Origin: Agarivorans aestuarii
Lineage (GTDB): Bacteria; Pseudomonadota; Gammaproteobacteria; Enterobacterales; Celerinatantimonadaceae
DNA: 64,000 nucleotides
Assembly (NCBI RefSeq): GCF_019670125.1
Contig: NZ_AP023033.1
Location: 814,501-878,500, forward strand
Direction: 5' to 3'
The notes below the pieces were generated by a model. The model had not been told where the DNA came from and did not search any database. It worked only from the letters and a program-made list of their open reading frames with translations. This document shows, one piece after another, positions 45,786 to 55,373 of the stretch (its first letter is position 1; each line of letters opens with the position of its first letter). The translations under genes and the position numbers were made by a program.

Positions 45786-46766
45786 ATGAAATACCCATCT
45801 TCTCGTTTTTCCGTTGCCCCCATGCTCGATTGGACTGACCGACACTGTCGTTACTTTCACCGTTTGATGAGCAAGAACATTCTGCTTTATACAGAAATGG
45901 TGACTACAGGCGCTATCTTACATGGCAAAGGCGACTATTTAGGCTTCTCTGAGCAAGAGCACCCACTTGCTTTGCAATTAGGGGGCTCTAATCCGCTGGA
46001 ATTAGCTGAATGCGCCAAACGCGCTGAAGATTTGGGTTATGACGAAGTAAACCTAAATGTAGGCTGTCCATCTGATAGAGTTCAAAATGGTCGTTTTGGC
46101 GCTTGTTTGATGGCAGAGCCAGAGCTGGTGGCTGAATGTATTAGCAAAATGCAGCAACAAGTTAAGATCCCCGTGACGGTTAAAACGCGGATTGGTATCG
46201 ATGAGCAAGATAGCTATCAGTTTCTAAAGGACTTTATCGATCCTGTTGCTGAAGCTGGCTGCGAAACCTTTATTATTCATGCGCGTAAAGCTTGGTTGTC
46301 TGGTCTTAGCCCAAAGCAGAATCGCGATATTCCTCCGCTAGACTACCCAAGGGCTTATCAAGTGAAAGCCGATTATCCGCAGCTCACCATTAGCGTAAAT
46401 GGCGGAATTGCTAGCTTGGAACAAGTGCAGGAGCACCTAAAGCATCTTGATGGCGTTATGTTAGGTCGCGAGGTTTATCAAAACCCTTACTTACTGGCAG
46501 AGGTGGATCAACGGATCTTTGACGATCCGCAGCAAACCTTAAGCCGCCATCAAGTGGCTGAGCTAATGCTGCCATACATTGAAAACCATTTAGCTCAAGG
46601 CGGCCGTTTACAACATATTAGCCGCCACATGCTGGGCTTGTTTCAAGGTTGCGTGGGAGCCCGTGCTTGGCGTAGGCACTTAAGTGAGAATGCCCATAAG
46701 AACGGCGCTGGCATTGAGGTGATGCAAGCAGCAATGGAGCTAGTTCCAGAGCATCAACAAGCCTAG
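45786..46766 (+). CDS. dusA: tRNA-dihydrouridine synthase A with island-supplied N-terminus
   Basis: A 326-residue flavoenzyme that reduces U20/U20a in the tRNA D-loop. FMN-barrel motifs [37 protein letters not shown] (catalytic Cys94) and [13 protein letters not shown] are all present, so it should work. The start ATG 45786 gives MKYPSSRF in place of the native MTQVSPFQAHRF; AGG at 45776-45778 lies 7 bp before it. Its promoter and first eight codons come from the island. A terminator follows. Confidence 0.96.
   Translation: MKYPSSRFSVAPMLDWTDRHCRYFHRLMSKNILLYTEMVTTGAILHGKGDYLGFSEQEHPLALQLGGSNPLELAECAKRAEDLGYDEVNLNVGCPSDRVQNGRFGACLMAEPELVAECISKMQQQVKIPVTVKTRIGIDEQDSYQFLKDFIDPVAEAGCETFIIHARKAWLSGLSPKQNRDIPPLDYPRAYQVKADYPQLTISVNGGIASLEQVQEHLKHLDGVMLGREVYQNPYLLAEVDQRIFDDPQQTLSRHQVAELMLPYIENHLAQGGRLQHISRHMLGLFQGCVGARAWRRHLSENAHKNGAGIEVMQAAMELVPEHQQA
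45804..45838 (+). repeat. attR of the dusA island
   Basis: The right copy of the 35-bp attachment sequence lies inside the start of the intact dusA. The identical core ATGCTCGATTGGACTGA is at 45822-45838. Bases before it are island DNA that re-encodes the lost dusA codons. Confidence 0.9.
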
Positions 46767-46790
46767 TATTGTTACTTCCTTCATTTAGTT

Positions 46791-46818
46791 AAGGCCGCTT
46801 TATGCGGCCTTATTATTA
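46791..46818 (+). terminator. Terminator after dusA
   Basis: AAGGCCGC (46791-46798) and GCGGCCTT (46804-46811) enclose TTTAT, followed by ATTATTA. The T-tract is weak. Confidence 0.75.
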
Positions 46819-46881
46819 TCTGGCACAGCCCTTGCTATCACTACCTGCGAAGAGTCAGCTTTTTGTCAGGAGTGCAAAACA

Positions 46882-47520
46882 ATGGAATTTTTAGGACGTT
46901 TAATCGCCCGCTGGGGCATATTAGACATTTTTATGGCGTGGGTGCTTACCGCCAGTGGAATGCTACTGCTTATTCCCAAGCAGTGGTTACCAGAAGCAGG
47001 CTTAAACGCCCAACTGAGTATGGTATTGACCATTAGTTGTGTCGCGGGTTTGGCTTATTTTCTTAGCCGTGGCTTGTTGTTGTTGTTGACCAGTATCACG
47101 GGCGCAGTTCATCATCGTCGAGAATTGCAACGACTCGCTTCGATGATCTCGTGTTTGGATCATTCTGAGCGCGCTATTTTACGCGAGTTTATTATTACTC
47201 GCCGCAGCGTATTAAGCCTGCCTTTAAAAGAACCTGCCGTAGCTAACTTAATGGAAAATGGTGTGTTAAAGCCAATGAATGAGCAACATGTTCATGAGCA
47301 ACGAAGCAATGTGGATATGATGATCAATTTAGCGGCTCGGCCATTACTCAGTTACAAAGCCTTGGGTTTACCGGTTGGTAAGTTAAACGAGGAGCAAATT
47401 GAACATTTGAAATCAATTCGTCCTCGCTTTTTACAGCCAGATTACAAAGCAAATCGTACTCACTCTGGGAAACTATTTCGGATCCGTGCTGGTGAAACTG
47501 AAAGTCAAACAGCAGCGTAG
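46882..47520 (+). CDS. SieB-like superinfection exclusion family membrane protein
   Basis: A 212-residue protein with two N-terminal membrane helices (about 13-33 and 44-70) and a cytoplasmic domain. SCLDHSERAILREFIITRR and LSLPLKEPAVANLMENGVLK recall the SieB family (PF14163), in which a short leucine-rich motif follows two membrane segments. In Salmonella phage P22 and lambda, SieB aborts infection by some related phages. The chromosomal role is unknown. It lies between dusA and mgsA outside the island. The family match is by eye. Confidence 0.5.
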   Translation: MEFLGRLIARWGILDIFMAWVLTASGMLLLIPKQWLPEAGLNAQLSMVLTISCVAGLAYFLSRGLLLLLTSITGAVHHRRELQRLASMISCLDHSERAILREFIITRRSVLSLPLKEPAVANLMENGVLKPMNEQHVHEQRSNVDMMINLAARPLLSYKALGLPVGKLNEEQIEHLKSIRPRFLQPDYKANRTHSGKLFRIRAGETESQTAA

Positions 47521-47521
47521 C

Positions 47522-47977
47522 TTAACTAGTTCGCTGTTTTAGATAACCCGCGTAATCGGGTACATCTACCGAGAACTCCTGATTAAAGTGGCGGCTGGCT
47601 AAGATAAATTCAGCCGTCGCTTGGTTGGTGGCCATAGGTATATTCCATACCGCCGCCAAGCGCAGTAGTGCTTTTACATCAGGGTCATGCGGAACCGCAT
47701 CAAGTGGATCCCAGAAGAAGATCATTAAGTCTATTTTACCTTCCGCAATCATTGCTCCTAACTGTTGGTCGCCACCCATTGGACCGCTTAATAAGGCTTC
47801 TACTTCAAAACCCTGCTTTGATAATAGTGTTCCGGTAGTGCCGGTACCAAATAGTTGATGTTTAACTAAATCTTCGCGATGGTGTTTCGCCCAGTTAATT
47901 AGTGCCGTTTTCTTATGGTCGTGGGCTACTAATGCAATACGTTTACGAACGTTCATGGTGCGGGTAGTTGTATCCAT
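47522..47977 (-). CDS. mgsA: Methylglyoxal synthase
   Basis: Converts dihydroxyacetone phosphate to methylglyoxal as a bypass under phosphate limitation. The 151-residue chain has [19 protein letters not shown] (phosphate site), the GTGTTG loop, [18 protein letters not shown] and [20 protein letters not shown]; the catalytic Asp is in GGDQQ. It converges with the SieB-like gene, 1 bp apart. Confidence 0.95.
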   Translation of the reverse strand: MDTTTRTMNVRKRIALVAHDHKKTALINWAKHHREDLVKHQLFGTGTTGTLLSKQGFEVEALLSGPMGGDQQLGAMIAEGKIDLMIFFWDPLDAVPHDPDVKALLRLAAVWNIPMATNQATAEFILASRHFNQEFSVDVPDYAGYLKQRTS

Positions 47978-48090
47978 GTTACCTCTTAAATACGATTAGT
48001 TTGAAAGCGTTTACTGCAGATTATGTTACTGTTTGTACTTACTATTAGCTAGCAACAGCCAGCAGATAATCAAGGTGGGATAACAAAAAC

Positions 48091-48657
48091 GTGTGCGGTA
48101 GCGTAATGATTGGTGGTGAATATGAAATACGACAAGCCATAGGTGTAGATTCGTTATTTCTAGATTTTGGCGAAACCAGACAATATCGCCCCAGTGAGTC
48201 ACTTCCCGCTTTGATTATCGAGCAGGAAAGCCTACGTTGTAAGCCATTTATTTGGGGTGTAAAACACTCTCAGCATTCCCAGCTTATTATCAATGCTCGA
48301 GCAGAAACCGCCGCGGATAAACCAATGTTTAAGAACGCTTGGAAAACGCAGCGTTGTTTACTGCCGGTAAAGGCTTGGCACGAATGGCGTAATCAAGAGC
48401 GTTTTGAATTCAGCCTTGAGCATCAAAATCTGTTGTTGCTGGGAGGTTTATACCTGCAAACTAATGAAGCTCAGCAACACTTAGTGGTACTTACTCAAAC
48501 TGCAGCCAATGATTTACAGCAATATCATCACCGCATGCCCTTGTTGTTTGAGCTTAAACAAGGCTTGAGCTGGCTCAGTGGTCAGCATTGTGACTATAAG
48601 GCGGAGCAGTTTCATTATCATGTGTCGAGCAATAGCCCACAGCTAGGTATATTTTAG
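48091..48657 (+). CDS. SRAP-family (YedK/HMCES) abasic-site processing protein
   Basis: A 188-residue protein that shields abasic sites in single-stranded DNA by forming a crosslink through Cys2. Cys2 is exposed by the initial MCG. INARAETAADKPMFKNAW gives the conserved Asn and Glu, followed by RCLLPVKAWHEW (usual GFYEW) and HHRMPLLF with the catalytic His. It is shorter than YedK (about 222). Translation starts at GTG, with AAGGTGGG upstream. Confidence 0.88.
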   Translation: MCGSVMIGGEYEIRQAIGVDSLFLDFGETRQYRPSESLPALIIEQESLRCKPFIWGVKHSQHSQLIINARAETAADKPMFKNAWKTQRCLLPVKAWHEWRNQERFEFSLEHQNLLLLGGLYLQTNEAQQHLVVLTQTAANDLQQYHHRMPLLFELKQGLSWLSGQHCDYKAEQFHYHVSSNSPQLGIF

Positions 48658-48698
48658 TGACAAGTATTTTTATCGCGTCAGATTTCTAGGAGTGATTG

Positions 48699-49292
48699 AT
48701 GATTTACATTTTTGGTTATGGCAGTTTAATTGATGCAGATTGCAGACAACGTACCTTTCCTGGTGAACATGCTTACGCTGCGCGCTTACATGGTTATCAG
48801 CGTTATTGGAGTGGTTTAAAAAGTGCAGAAGATCGCTCGGCCGTGGTTATTACCCCAGATAACAAGGCCAGTGTGAATGGGGTATTGATTCCCTTTGATG
48901 AAAGCTTCTTGCCTGAGCTAGATAAACGCGAAGAAGATTACGACCGAGTATTGCTCGATGAATCACAGCTTGATTTGTTAGATGCTCTGCCACAACCTGC
49001 AGTTAGAATTTATACATATGTGGCTAAAGAGTATTGGCATCCGCAGAGCAATAGCCCCATTCTGCAGTCTTATTTAGATGTGTGCTTGCGCGGGTGTTTG
49101 GCGGTAAATGAGCAATACGCTCGTGAGTTTTTGCTTTCAACCAATTATTGGGTAAGCCACTGGTTGGATGACCGTCATCAGCCTATTTACCCAAGGGCTA
49201 TTAACATGGATGCTCTAGCCTTAGAGCAAATTGATTCGATATTAAATGATATGGCGCATTTGTCTGATTACAAGCCAGTAGATCAGAGCTAA
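48699..49292 (+). CDS. Gamma-glutamylcyclotransferase-like family protein
   Basis: A 197-residue member of the AIG2/GGCT-like superfamily. The N-terminal IFGYGSLID is the signature loop, and the conserved Glu is in LPELDKREEDYDRVLL. Substrates vary across the family (gamma-glutamyl amines, glutathione fragments), so no exact reaction can be named. ATG 48699 is preferred, 6 bp after AGGAG. It lies 41 bp after the SRAP gene, in the same direction. Confidence 0.82.
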   Translation: MIYIFGYGSLIDADCRQRTFPGEHAYAARLHGYQRYWSGLKSAEDRSAVVITPDNKASVNGVLIPFDESFLPELDKREEDYDRVLLDESQLDLLDALPQPAVRIYTYVAKEYWHPQSNSPILQSYLDVCLRGCLAVNEQYAREFLLSTNYWVSHWLDDRHQPIYPRAINMDALALEQIDSILNDMAHLSDYKPVDQS

Positions 49293-49304
49293 GAATTTGG
49301 GCAT

Positions 49305-49332
49305 AAAAAAAGGCGCCTAAGGCGCCTTTTTA
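49305..49332. terminator. Bidirectional terminator between GGCT-like gene and pyk
   Basis: AAAAAAGGCGCC and GGCGCCTTTTT pair around TAA-like loop bases, with A and T tracts on the two sides. Confidence 0.9.
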
Positions 49333-49349
49333 GCTTCGATAAACGTAGT

Positions 49350-50762
49350 TTACAGTACGTGTACAGAAGAAGTGTTAGTAGTACCAGAAGGTACTAGAGC
49401 ACCAGATACCATAACAACGATGTCGCCTTTGTTAGCAAGACCTGATTCCATCGCTAAGTCTTTACCAAGCGCGTAGAAAGAGTCAGTGCTTTCAATGCTT
49501 GCAACAACGTGAGGAATAACACCTTTAGTTAAGCAAAGTTGAGCAGCAGTCTTAGTATTAGTAGTAATTGCTAAGATGTTAGCTTGTGGGAAGTATTTAC
49601 GAACAGATTTCGCAGACTTACCACCTTCAGTAGCAACAACAATAAGAGGAGCACTTAGCTTCTCTGAAGTTTCTACAGCGCCTTTACATACCGCTTCAGT
49701 GATGCGTAGTTTACCGCTGTCACGTGCTGGATCTAAGTTAGAAGGCATTACTGCGTCAGTACGACCACAGATAGTTGCCATGATAGATACAGCTTCTACT
49801 GGGTATTTACCTTTAGCAGACTCACCAGAAAGCATTACTGCATCGGTACCGTCTAGGATTGCGTTAGCAACGTCGCCTGCTTCTGCACGAGTTGGACGTG
49901 GGTTTTTGATCATTGAATCAAGCATTTGAGTTGCAGTGATAACCAATTTACGTGCACGGTTACACTTCTCAATCATCATCTTCTGAGCGAAGATTACTTC
50001 TTCAACTGGGATTTCAACACCTAAGTCACCACGAGCAACCATGATGCCGTCAGATACTTCTAGAATTTCGTCGAAGTTATCTACACCTTCTTGGTTTTCG
50101 ATTTTAGAGATGATTTGGATCTTCTCGCCGCCATTCTCTTTAAGAAGTTGACGAATTTCTAATACGTCTTCTTTCTTACGAATGAAAGATGCAGCGATGA
50201 AATCAACACCTTGCTCACAACCAAAGATTAAGTCGCCTTTATCTTTAGCAGAAAGAGCAGGAAGCTGAACGATAACACCAGGAAGGTTAACACCTTTGTT
50301 TTCGCCTAAGTCACCGTTGTTAAGAACAGTACACTTAACTTCGTCATCAGATACTGCGATAACTTCCATTTCGATTAGGCCGTCATCTACTAGGATGATG
50401 TTGCCTACTTTCAAGTCAGCAGCAAAACCAGAGTAAGTTACCGCTACGCGAGTTGCATCGCCGATTACTGTTTGGTCTGTGGTGAAAGTGAACTCTTGAC
50501 CAGCTACTAGGCTAACGTCTTCGCCGCCAGCTAGTTTAATAGTGCGGATTTCTGGACCTTTGGTATCCAACAAAACAGCAGCAGATTTGCCAGTGTTCTT
50601 AACAACTTCACGTAGGTTGTCGATGCGAGTGCCGTGCTCAGCAAAGTCGCCGTGAGAAAAGTTAAGACGCATTACGTTCATGCCTGACTCAACTAACTTA
50701 GTTAGCATTTCTACCGATTCAGTTTTTGGACCAATGGTACAAACTATTTTGGTTTTCTTCAT
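49350..50762 (-). CDS. pykF: Pyruvate kinase, type I
   Basis: Glycolytic enzyme making pyruvate and ATP from PEP and ADP. The 470-residue length equals E. coli PykF. Motifs: [16 protein letters not shown] at the start, [46 protein letters not shown] with the catalytic Lys-loop, and a C-terminal FBP-binding region near [12 protein letters not shown]. Codons are highly adapted, fitting strong expression. Confidence 0.96.
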   Translation of the reverse strand: MKKTKIVCTIGPKTESVEMLTKLVESGMNVMRLNFSHGDFAEHGTRIDNLREVVKNTGKSAAVLLDTKGPEIRTIKLAGGEDVSLVAGQEFTFTTDQTVIGDATRVAVTYSGFAADLKVGNIILVDDGLIEMEVIAVSDDEVKCTVLNNGDLGENKGVNLPGVIVQLPALSAKDKGDLIFGCEQGVDFIAASFIRKKEDVLEIRQLLKENGGEKIQIISKIENQEGVDNFDEILEVSDGIMVARGDLGVEIPVEEVIFAQKMMIEKCNRARKLVITATQMLDSMIKNPRPTRAEAGDVANAILDGTDAVMLSGESAKGKYPVEAVSIMATICGRTDAVMPSNLDPARDSGKLRITEAVCKGAVETSEKLSAPLIVVATEGGKSAKSVRKYFPQANILAITTNTKTAAQLCLTKGVIPHVVASIESTDSFYALGKDLAMESGLANKGDIVVMVSGALVPSGTTNTSSVHVL

Positions 50763-50968
50763 TGAAGTGACTCTCCGTTAAGGATGCTAGTAAAAAATCT
50801 GCGCACATTATACAAGATTGATCACAAAAGGATATGTAGAAAAATAACTACAAATCCGAATGTCGATCAAAATAATGTCGATTTATAATTCACAAATGTG
50901 GCTTGTTAATTGTTCAATTTTGTAAAAGCTTGCTGTTTTGCTCATTATTTGAGCATCTAGCAAGTATA

Positions 50969-50996
50969 AAAAAACCTCGCCAAACTGCGAGGTTTT
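50969..50996 (-). terminator. Terminator after arcA
   Basis: CCTCG and CGAGG with an 8-nt loop are flanked by AAAAAA and TTTT, so the hairpin works in the minus direction for arcA. Confidence 0.8.
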
Positions 50997-51012
50997 GATG
51001 CGAATTTATCGC

Positions 51013-51723
51013 TTATTCAATTTCACCACAGAAACGATAACCTTCACCGTGGATGGTGGCGATAATTTCTGGTGTTTCAGGGATCGATTCAAAGTGTTTT
51101 CTGATGCGACGAATAGTCACATCAACTGTACGATCGTGTGGCTTAAGCTCGCGGCCAGTCATTTTCTTTAATAAGTCAGCGCGGGTTTGAATTTGTCCTG
51201 GGTTCTCAACAAAGTGCAACATGGCGCGAAACTCACTACGTGGTAGTTTGTAAGTCTCTTGGTTTGGACTTACCAATGAGCGACTATTAATGTCTAAGGT
51301 CCAACCGTTGAAGCGATATTCTTCAACCGTGCCTTTTTCTTCGCTAGCTACTTGACCATTTACAGTTCGGTTAAGCAGGTTGCGAGCACGAATGGTGAGT
51401 TCACGAGGATTAAATGGTTTGGTGATGTAGTCATCGGCACCAATTTCCAAGCCAAGGATCTTATCCACTTCGTTGTCACGTCCAGTTAAGAACATTAACG
51501 CAATTTGCTCACGGTCGCGTAATTCACGCGCAAGTAACAGACCATTCTTACCAGGAAGGTTAATATCCATGATAATTAAGTGAACAGAATGCGCTTCTAA
51601 TACGCTGTTCATTTCATTGCCGTCAATCGCTTCAAACACATTGTAACCTTCAGCTTCAAAAGTGCTTTTTAGCGTATTACGAGTGACCAGTTCGTCCTCG
51701 ACAATTAAAATATTTGGTGTCAT
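51013..51723 (-). CDS. arcA: Aerobic respiration response regulator ArcA
   Basis: An OmpR-family response regulator of 236 residues that represses aerobic genes and activates fermentative ones under low oxygen. The receiver has [16 protein letters not shown] and the phospho-Asp53 in [13 protein letters not shown], the Lys in [12 protein letters not shown], and a C-terminal winged helix with [24 protein letters not shown]. The ATG at 51723 follows GGGGAAG. Only the regulator is here; arcB is not in the window. A perfect FNR box lies 279 bp upstream. Confidence 0.97.
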   Translation of the reverse strand: MTPNILIVEDELVTRNTLKSTFEAEGYNVFEAIDGNEMNSVLEAHSVHLIIMDINLPGKNGLLLARELRDREQIALMFLTGRDNEVDKILGLEIGADDYITKPFNPRELTIRARNLLNRTVNGQVASEEKGTVEEYRFNGWTLDINSRSLVSPNQETYKLPRSEFRAMLHFVENPGQIQTRADLLKKMTGRELKPHDRTVDVTIRRIRKHFESIPETPEIIATIHGEGYRFCGEIE

Positions 51724-52001
51724 GGTCTTCCCCAATGCTGTTTAGAATAAAGTTGGCTTGTGAACAGGTAGCGCTATATAGAAAGGTGAGGCAATGGCTA
51801 CTTATTCTTCCATGTTGAGTTTGTGTTAAAACTCGTTGAATGGCAAAAAAATAGACAAATAGTTTGTCTAAAACGCGTGATAAATCAGCGTACGAGACCT
51901 TCCATATGCATTGTTCGTTACAAGCAATAAACATATTCTATGGGCTTAACAGTGATATAACAACTTGAGTCTGAAAAAAGCTTACGTTTTCTGCGGTGCT
52001 T
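51724..52001. other. arcA upstream region
   Basis: 278 bp between arcA and the FNR box, mostly AT-rich leader. No further gene or clear -10/-35 pair was recognised by eye. The likely arcA promoter lies here, read on the minus strand. Confidence 0.4.
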
Positions 52002-52015
52002 TTGATTCAAATCAA
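52002..52015. promoter_or_regulatory. Perfect FNR/CRP-family half-site pair (FNR box)
   Basis: TTGATTCAAATCAA fits TTGAT-N4-ATCAA exactly. It lies between divergent arcA (279 bp upstream) and the DUF3293 gene (53 bp before its ATG). FNR activates arcA in E. coli; here the site could serve either gene. Confidence 0.7.
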
Positions 52016-52068
52016 TCGAAAATTGCGAATAAAGCGAATTTTACTAATCAATACTGAAAATAAACTAC

Positions 52069-52536
52069 ATGTTTAATTTGTATCAAAACACCATTTTTTT
52101 GGCAAATACCGACTATAAATATCAAGAACTTGCTGTTATCACCGCCAGTAATCCTGATGGTGTGACGCGAACTCGACGATTTAATCACTGGCTAGACTGT
52201 CATTTTATTTCATTTTTGCAGCGTCATCAGTTTCGTCACTTTTGGGTATTTGCGGGTTCAAGGGATCTAAATCATTACGAATATAGTGCAATTGTTGACT
52301 GCTCGTTAAATGATGCTCAACATATTGCAAAGGCTTTCAGACAAAAGGCCTTTTATTGGTTAGATAACGAGTGCTACCTTTATGACACTAAGCGTATAGG
52401 GAGCGCCCATTCTAGCCTCGGAGAAATATCGCCCCGCTGGTTTAACAACCCTTGGGCTTACAACAAGATGATAGAGGACTATCACTATGCAAGATCTACT
52501 ACCGGAACTGTGCGACCTATATCCAGCGCGAGTTAA
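52069..52536 (+). CDS. DUF3293 family protein
   Basis: A 155-residue cytoplasmic protein of unknown function. FNLYQNTIFLANTDY, AVITASNPDG and the C-terminal AKAFRQKAFYWLDNECYLY match the DUF3293 family. The gene overlaps rraA by 50 bp, so the two are read in different frames and translationally coupled. The ribosome site is poor. A FNR box lies 53 bp upstream. Confidence 0.72.
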   Translation: MFNLYQNTIFLANTDYKYQELAVITASNPDGVTRTRRFNHWLDCHFISFLQRHQFRHFWVFAGSRDLNHYEYSAIVDCSLNDAQHIAKAFRQKAFYWLDNECYLYDTKRIGSAHSSLGEISPRWFNNPWAYNKMIEDYHYARSTTGTVRPISSAS

Positions 52537-52984
52537 ATTGCTCGAACCAGTTTTCCAAGTGTATGGAGCCAAAAAGCTGTTTTACGGCCAAGTGGAAACC
52601 GTTAAGTGTTGGCAAGATAACAGCCGAGTAAAAGAACTATTGGCTAGCCCAGGAGAGGGAAGGGTATTGGTTGTTGATGGTGGAGGAAGTACCCAAAGAG
52701 CCTTAATGGGCGATATCATTGCAGATTCTGCTTATTTACAAGGTTGGTCAGGTGTGGTGATTTATGGTGCGATTAGAGATGTTTCAGCCATTAATACCAT
52801 GGAGCTTGGTGTTAGAGCCTTGGCGGCTTGCCCGATGAAAACAGAGCGAAAAGGTGCAGGAGAAACTGGGCTTGAGCTTAGTGTTGCTGGGCAAACAATC
52901 CAGCCAGGAATGTATTTATACGCTGATGAAAATGGGATTTTAGTGAGTGAGCAAGCCTTGCTGCTGCCAGAAGGCTTTGCTTAA
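52487..52984 (+). CDS. rraA: Regulator of RNase E activity A
   Basis: A trimeric protein that inhibits RNase E and so stabilises many mRNAs. The 165-residue chain has LCDLYPARVKLLEPVFQVYG, VLVVDGGGSTQRALMGD (the conserved DGGGSxxxALxGD loop), GAIRDVSAINTMELGVRALA and YADENGILVS. It shares its last four bases TTAA with the stop of the convergent outer-membrane protein gene. Confidence 0.95.
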   Translation: MQDLLPELCDLYPARVKLLEPVFQVYGAKKLFYGQVETVKCWQDNSRVKELLASPGEGRVLVVDGGGSTQRALMGDIIADSAYLQGWSGVVIYGAIRDVSAINTMELGVRALAACPMKTERKGAGETGLELSVAGQTIQPGMYLYADENGILVSEQALLLPEGFA

Positions 52985-53532
52985 AAGCGGTAACCCAAAC
53001 CAAACTGTACTTGCTGTTGCGTCTCTTTATCTTGTTGGGCCTCAACTTGATAAACAGCTTTAACATCAATGTTCTTCAGTAAGTGGTAGGTGCTAGATAG
53101 TTCTAAACTGTGCTCAGTATTGTCGTACTTGGGCTGGTGAACTTGCACTAATTTACTTTGAATAGATAAGCTTTTTAAGGGTTGGTAGTTAAGCCCGGTT
53201 GAAAGGTTAAAGCCTTTGCGTGTAGCGATGTCGTCGTATTGGTTGTTAACCCCAGCTTCTACGAATAATGACAATTCGTTGCGAAGCTTGTGTTGATAAC
53301 CCCCGTTGAAAAACCACGAATCAACATCGTTGGATTCACCAGTGCTTACAAACTGGCTGTTGTTGTAACCAGTGATGTACCAATTTTTAACTTGGCTACG
53401 TGAAGAAACTTGAACATGTTCTCCATCGCCGTAGCTTAAGCTCATTTCACTTTCTACTTCAGCAGCCGCTAAAGAACTGCTGACAATAACAAGCACAGCA
53501 GCAATCGAATGCTGGAATAGTAACTTAGCCAC
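52981..53532 (-). CDS. Small outer-membrane beta-barrel-like protein
   Basis: A 183-residue secreted protein: a signal peptide (MAKLLFQHSIAAVLVIVSSSLAAAEV), then alternating strands (MSLSYGDGEHVQVSSRSQVK, SIQSKLVQVHQP, ELSSTYHLL) and a terminal GLGYRF; the last Phe is the usual barrel signal. About eight strands fit. The start is GTG 53532 with AAGGAGACGGCA upstream; the frame runs open to 53610. Its partner and function are unknown. Confidence 0.65.
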   Translation of the reverse strand: MAKLLFQHSIAAVLVIVSSSLAAAEVESEMSLSYGDGEHVQVSSRSQVKNWYITGYNNSQFVSTGESNDVDSWFFNGGYQHKLRNELSLFVEAGVNNQYDDIATRKGFNLSTGLNYQPLKSLSIQSKLVQVHQPKYDNTEHSLELSSTYHLLKNIDVKAVYQVEAQQDKETQQQVQFGLGYRF

Positions 53533-53666
53533 TGCCGTCTCCTTGTTATTATTTTTCTTAGTAACAGTAGTATGGTTGATCATCGCTTTAAGATCATTGC
53601 AGATCTTCAAAAATTTGTAGAAAGCCTAATAAATGATTTTAAAGCCAATTTTTCTAGCACAATCGT

Positions 53667-55373
53667 CTAGCGGTTAATAAAACGGCGGCGTCTTCGGTAT
53701 GGATATACGTCTTCAAACTGGCCATTCTTAATGTTTTGCTGCAGTTCCTGCCAAAAACTGGCTTGAAAAAGCTCCGCATGTAACTCTTTAAAAACCTGTT
53801 TTACAATGGGTTTTCCTAATAAAAAGGTGGCAAATTCCTCAGGGAAAATATCGTTCGGTCCCACTGAGTAACAGGGTTGTACCGCCCATTGATCTTCAGG
53901 ATATTGAGATTTTGGAAACTCTCTAAAATTACATTCCGTCATGTAAGAGATTTCATCATAGTCGTAAAATACGACACGACCATGACGGGTGACCCCAAAG
54001 TTCTTAAATAACATATCTCCGGGGAAAATATTGGCAGCAGCCAGCTGTTTAATGGCGTTGCCGTACTCATCAATAACTTGTCGAGTTTGTGCTTCATCAG
54101 CTTGATCCAAATACATATTAAGCGGGATCATTTTTCGTTCTGTGTACAGGTGCTTGATGGTGATTGAATCCCCTTCGATATGTAGTACCGAAGGCGCAAC
54201 CGCTTGAAGCTCATCCAATAAGCTTTGGCTGAAGCGCGCTAAGGGAAACTCCACGTTAGAAAATTCTTGGGTATCGGCCATACGACCCACTCTGTCGTGC
54301 TGTTTTACCAGTCGATATTTCTCTTTCACAATGGCGTGGCTTACGTCTTTTGGTGGGGTAAATTCATCTTTAATGATTTTAAATACCACATCGTAAGAAG
54401 GCAGGGTAAATACACTCATCACCATGCCTTTGATGCCAGGTGCCAGTTCAAACTGATCACTAGAATTGTGTAAGTGGTTGAGGTAGTGGCGATACAATTC
54501 GGTTTTACCATGTTTTTGACAGCCAATGGCGGTAAATAGCTCGTAGTCAGTTTTATTGGGCAGCAGTTGCTTAAGAAAGTTAACTATCCGACGCGGGGCT
54601 GGGGCGTCTACCATGAAATAAGAGCGCGCAAAGCCAAAAATAATACTCACTTCGTCGCTATCAATAAGCACACTATCTACTGCCACTTTGCCTTGCTGAT
54701 TAAGCAAGGGAAACACTATTGGAAAACTAAGGTCTTCACTTGTGTATTGGCCAATAAGGTAAGCGGCTTTGTTTCGGTAAAACACCGGTTGCAACATAGT
54801 TATTTTGTGCAACTGTTGCTGAGCCAGCTGCGGAAGTTCCGTCAAGCGCTGCTTAATAAACCCTATGTCGCGAGCTAAATCTTCGTATTCAATATTAAAG
54901 CGATAGTCTTCGAATAGCTGCTTTAACAGGGTATCTAAGCTGGTGTTTTGATAAGTATGGGTAAGCAGCTGGTAATCAAATAACTTACTGCATCGGCTGG
55001 GGCGAATGAAGAGTTGGCTTTCTTCTATATAGCGATGATGGAATAAACGTTGATAAACAGAATTGAAAAACGACTCGGCAACTTCAAAATTATCATGCTG
55101 TTTGAGCAACTCTGAGTAATGCGCCTTTACTGCCGCGCAAAAGGCATCGCTACGTTGTAGGTGGCCGGTGAGCTGTTTAATCGCCGCTCGTGCTTCGGTG
55201 ACGTGGTGGTCATAGAGGCGAATACGTTCGCGTGAAGCAAGTTGCACCGACATCCAGTCGGCTTCTTCAAAGCGTTTTTGAGCACCGCGAGTCACTTCTA
55301 AAAAGCATTGATAAAAGCTATTGAAGCGCTGCAGCATAGCGTGGGCGGCTTGGTTTTCCATTAATTGCGTCAT
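53667..55373 (-). CDS. aceK: Isocitrate dehydrogenase kinase/phosphatase
   Basis: Bifunctional enzyme that phosphorylates and dephosphorylates isocitrate dehydrogenase at the branch to the glyoxylate shunt. The 568-residue length is near E. coli AceK (578). It has the ATP-binding [16 protein letters not shown] and the kinase catalytic region with [26 protein letters not shown] (Asn and Asp of the kinase loop). In E. coli it is the last gene of aceBAK; here it stands alone next to thrLABC. Confidence 0.95.
   Translation of the reverse strand: MTQLMENQAAHAMLQRFNSFYQCFLEVTRGAQKRFEEADWMSVQLASRERIRLYDHHVTEARAAIKQLTGHLQRSDAFCAAVKAHYSELLKQHDNFEVAESFFNSVYQRLFHHRYIEESQLFIRPSRCSKLFDYQLLTHTYQNTSLDTLLKQLFEDYRFNIEYEDLARDIGFIKQRLTELPQLAQQQLHKITMLQPVFYRNKAAYLIGQYTSEDLSFPIVFPLLNQQGKVAVDSVLIDSDEVSIIFGFARSYFMVDAPAPRRIVNFLKQLLPNKTDYELFTAIGCQKHGKTELYRHYLNHLHNSSDQFELAPGIKGMVMSVFTLPSYDVVFKIIKDEFTPPKDVSHAIVKEKYRLVKQHDRVGRMADTQEFSNVEFPLARFSQSLLDELQAVAPSVLHIEGDSITIKHLYTERKMIPLNMYLDQADEAQTRQVIDEYGNAIKQLAAANIFPGDMLFKNFGVTRHGRVVFYDYDEISYMTECNFREFPKSQYPEDQWAVQPCYSVGPNDIFPEEFATFLLGKPIVKQVFKELHAELFQASFWQELQQNIKNGQFEDVYPYRRRRRFINR

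Larger units (their letters stand above)
33045..45838. mobile_element. Genomic island of about 12.8 kb integrated in dusA
   Basis: Bounded by the 17-bp identical core at 33045-33061 and 45822-45838 (12,777 bp from core to core). The integrase lies at the right end, reading inward. Islands and prophages integrated in the 5' part of dusA by a dedicated tyrosine integrase family are known. Contents from left: terminal repeats, PrtN-like regulator, two small unknown genes, HUH-like protein, another small gene, hsdM-hsdS-hsdR, RepA-like ATPase, integrase, terminal repeats. No phage structural or conjugation genes are seen, so it is defence cargo with a replication or mobilisation module. Confidence 0.9.
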
